From Thoreauomyces humboldtii (Eukaryota; Chytridiomycota; Chytridiomycetes; Spizellomycetales; Powellomycetaceae): a stretch of 27,356 nucleotides of DNA. The notes under the pieces were generated by a model that saw only the letters and a list, made by a program, of their open reading frames with translations, was not told where the DNA came from and did no database searches. Location of the stretch: assembly GCA_027596035.1 (NCBI GenBank), contig JADGJA010000256.1:1-27356 (forward strand), written 5' to 3'. The translations under genes were made by a program, and so were the position numbers. This document shows, piece by piece, positions 26,826-27,356 of the stretch (position 1 is its first letter; every line of letters starts with the position of its first letter).

Positions 26826-27356
26826 ATGTCGTCCAACGGCTGGCAGCATCAGCAGAGCAACAACCACTCCCAGCAACAGCAGCAACCGCTCCCGTACGAT
26901 CACAATCGGCCACAGCCTCGAACGAACGTCCAAATTCCCCAACCCCTTGACCAGCAACCTTTGCAGCAGCAGGTGTGGGGTCAACAACAGCAGCCGCAAA
27001 CCCAGCAGTATGGCTTTCCGCCTCAGGGTGGCATTGGACAAACAGCAGCCTTGCCGTCCGCAGTACCGGCAGTCACCAACTCTTTGCAAGCAATGCTCCA
27101 ACAACTGCAGCAGCAGCAGCAGCTTCTGCCCAAGCCAGCAGCCGCAGTCTTTCCCCAGACGCAAACTCAACCACCTGCACAGCTCCCATATGCTCAAGCC
27201 AGCGCCCCGGCGGCTACCACGCCCTTCGCACATCTTGCAAGCCTTTTGCCGCAAAGTGTTAACCCAGCAGTTCCAGGTACCTTCAACCTTGCAAGCCTTA
27301 CTCCCCTCCAGCAGGCCCAGCTACTCCAGCTGCAGCAATTGCAGCAGCAGCAGCAA
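26826..27356 (+). CDS. N-terminal part of a glutamine-rich protein
   Basis: An ATG at 26826 opens a frame that stays open for 177 codons to the window edge, so the gene is truncated at its 3' end. The translation begins MSSNGWQHQQSNNHS and is dominated by Gln (runs of up to five), Pro, Ala and Leu, for example SLQAMLQQLQQQQQLLPKP and QQAQLLQLQQLQQQQQ. This composition is typical of activation or prion-like regions in fungal transcription and RNA-binding regulators. No folded domain is reached inside the window, so no specific function can be given. CAG and CAA codons are mixed, which argues for selected Gln-rich protein sequence over a simple CAG microsatellite. Confidence 0.7.
   Translation, partial: MSSNGWQHQQSNNHSQQQQQPLPYDHNRPQPRTNVQIPQPLDQQPLQQQVWGQQQQPQTQQYGFPPQGGIGQTAALPSAVPAVTNSLQAMLQQLQQQQQLLPKPAAAVFPQTQTQPPAQLPYAQASAPAATTPFAHLASLLPQSVNPAVPGTFNLASLTPLQQAQLLQLQQLQQQQQ

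Noticed and set aside
26826..27356. CAG repeats as a microsatellite or CRISPR-like array
   Set aside because: The repeats are irregular, mix CAG with CAA and stay in one open frame, so they are Gln codons of a protein.
1..27356. Search for transposases, integrases, reverse transcriptases, viral genes or CRISPR arrays
   Set aside because: None of the frames shows their motifs and no long terminal or direct repeats were seen.

Overview
The window is nuclear DNA from a fungus. Genes are dense and sit on both strands. Most are split by short GT-AG introns of about 58-90 nt. BUD22-, SEN54- and SWI3-type proteins point to a eukaryote of fungal character. Two items point to a flagellated (zoosporic, chytrid-like) lineage rather than a yeast, ascomycete or mushroom: an apparently intact kinesin-2 motor (17613-20285, minus), the intraflagellar-transport type that non-flagellated fungi generally lack, and the decayed 3' end of an axonemal dynein heavy chain (6470-6840, minus). 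This placement is an inference from gene content; no marker gene was compared.

Layout, left to right. 3-439 (+) is the 3' end of an unrecognised spliced gene. 851-2116 (-) is a divergent mitochondrial carrier. 2435-2991 (-) is a small unrecognised protein. 4067-5929 (-) is an arrestin-like adaptor. 5930-7175 is intergenic and holds the dynein relic. 7176-10024 (+) is a SWI3/RSC8/SMARCC chromatin-remodelling subunit. 10259-11842 (-) is BUD22, paired head to head with a METTL23-like methyltransferase at 11949-12935 (+). 13194-13895 (-) is an unrecognised protein with a good Atg8-binding-type motif. 14831-17493 (+) is an acid-lipase / steryl-ester-hydrolase family protein with eight exons, one of only 33 nt. 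17613-20285 (-) is the kinesin-2 heavy chain, divergent from a TBC Rab-GAP at 20743-22437 (+). 22678-24482 (+) is a von Willebrand A domain protein whose 3' end may be longer. 25216-26580 (-) is the tRNA-splicing endonuclease subunit SEN54. 26826-27356 (+) is the start of a glutamine-rich protein that runs off the window.

The genes belong to unrelated housekeeping roles (chromatin, ribosome and tRNA maturation, lipid turnover, membrane traffic, microtubule transport). There is no sign of an operon-like cluster, prophage, CRISPR array or intact transposon. Exon models were built by hand from reading frame, phase and splice-site sequence, so every splice site is a prediction. The least ordinary content is the dynein relic, the kinesin-2 gene, a 15-bp inverted repeat at 14383-14452, and several unresolved gene ends.
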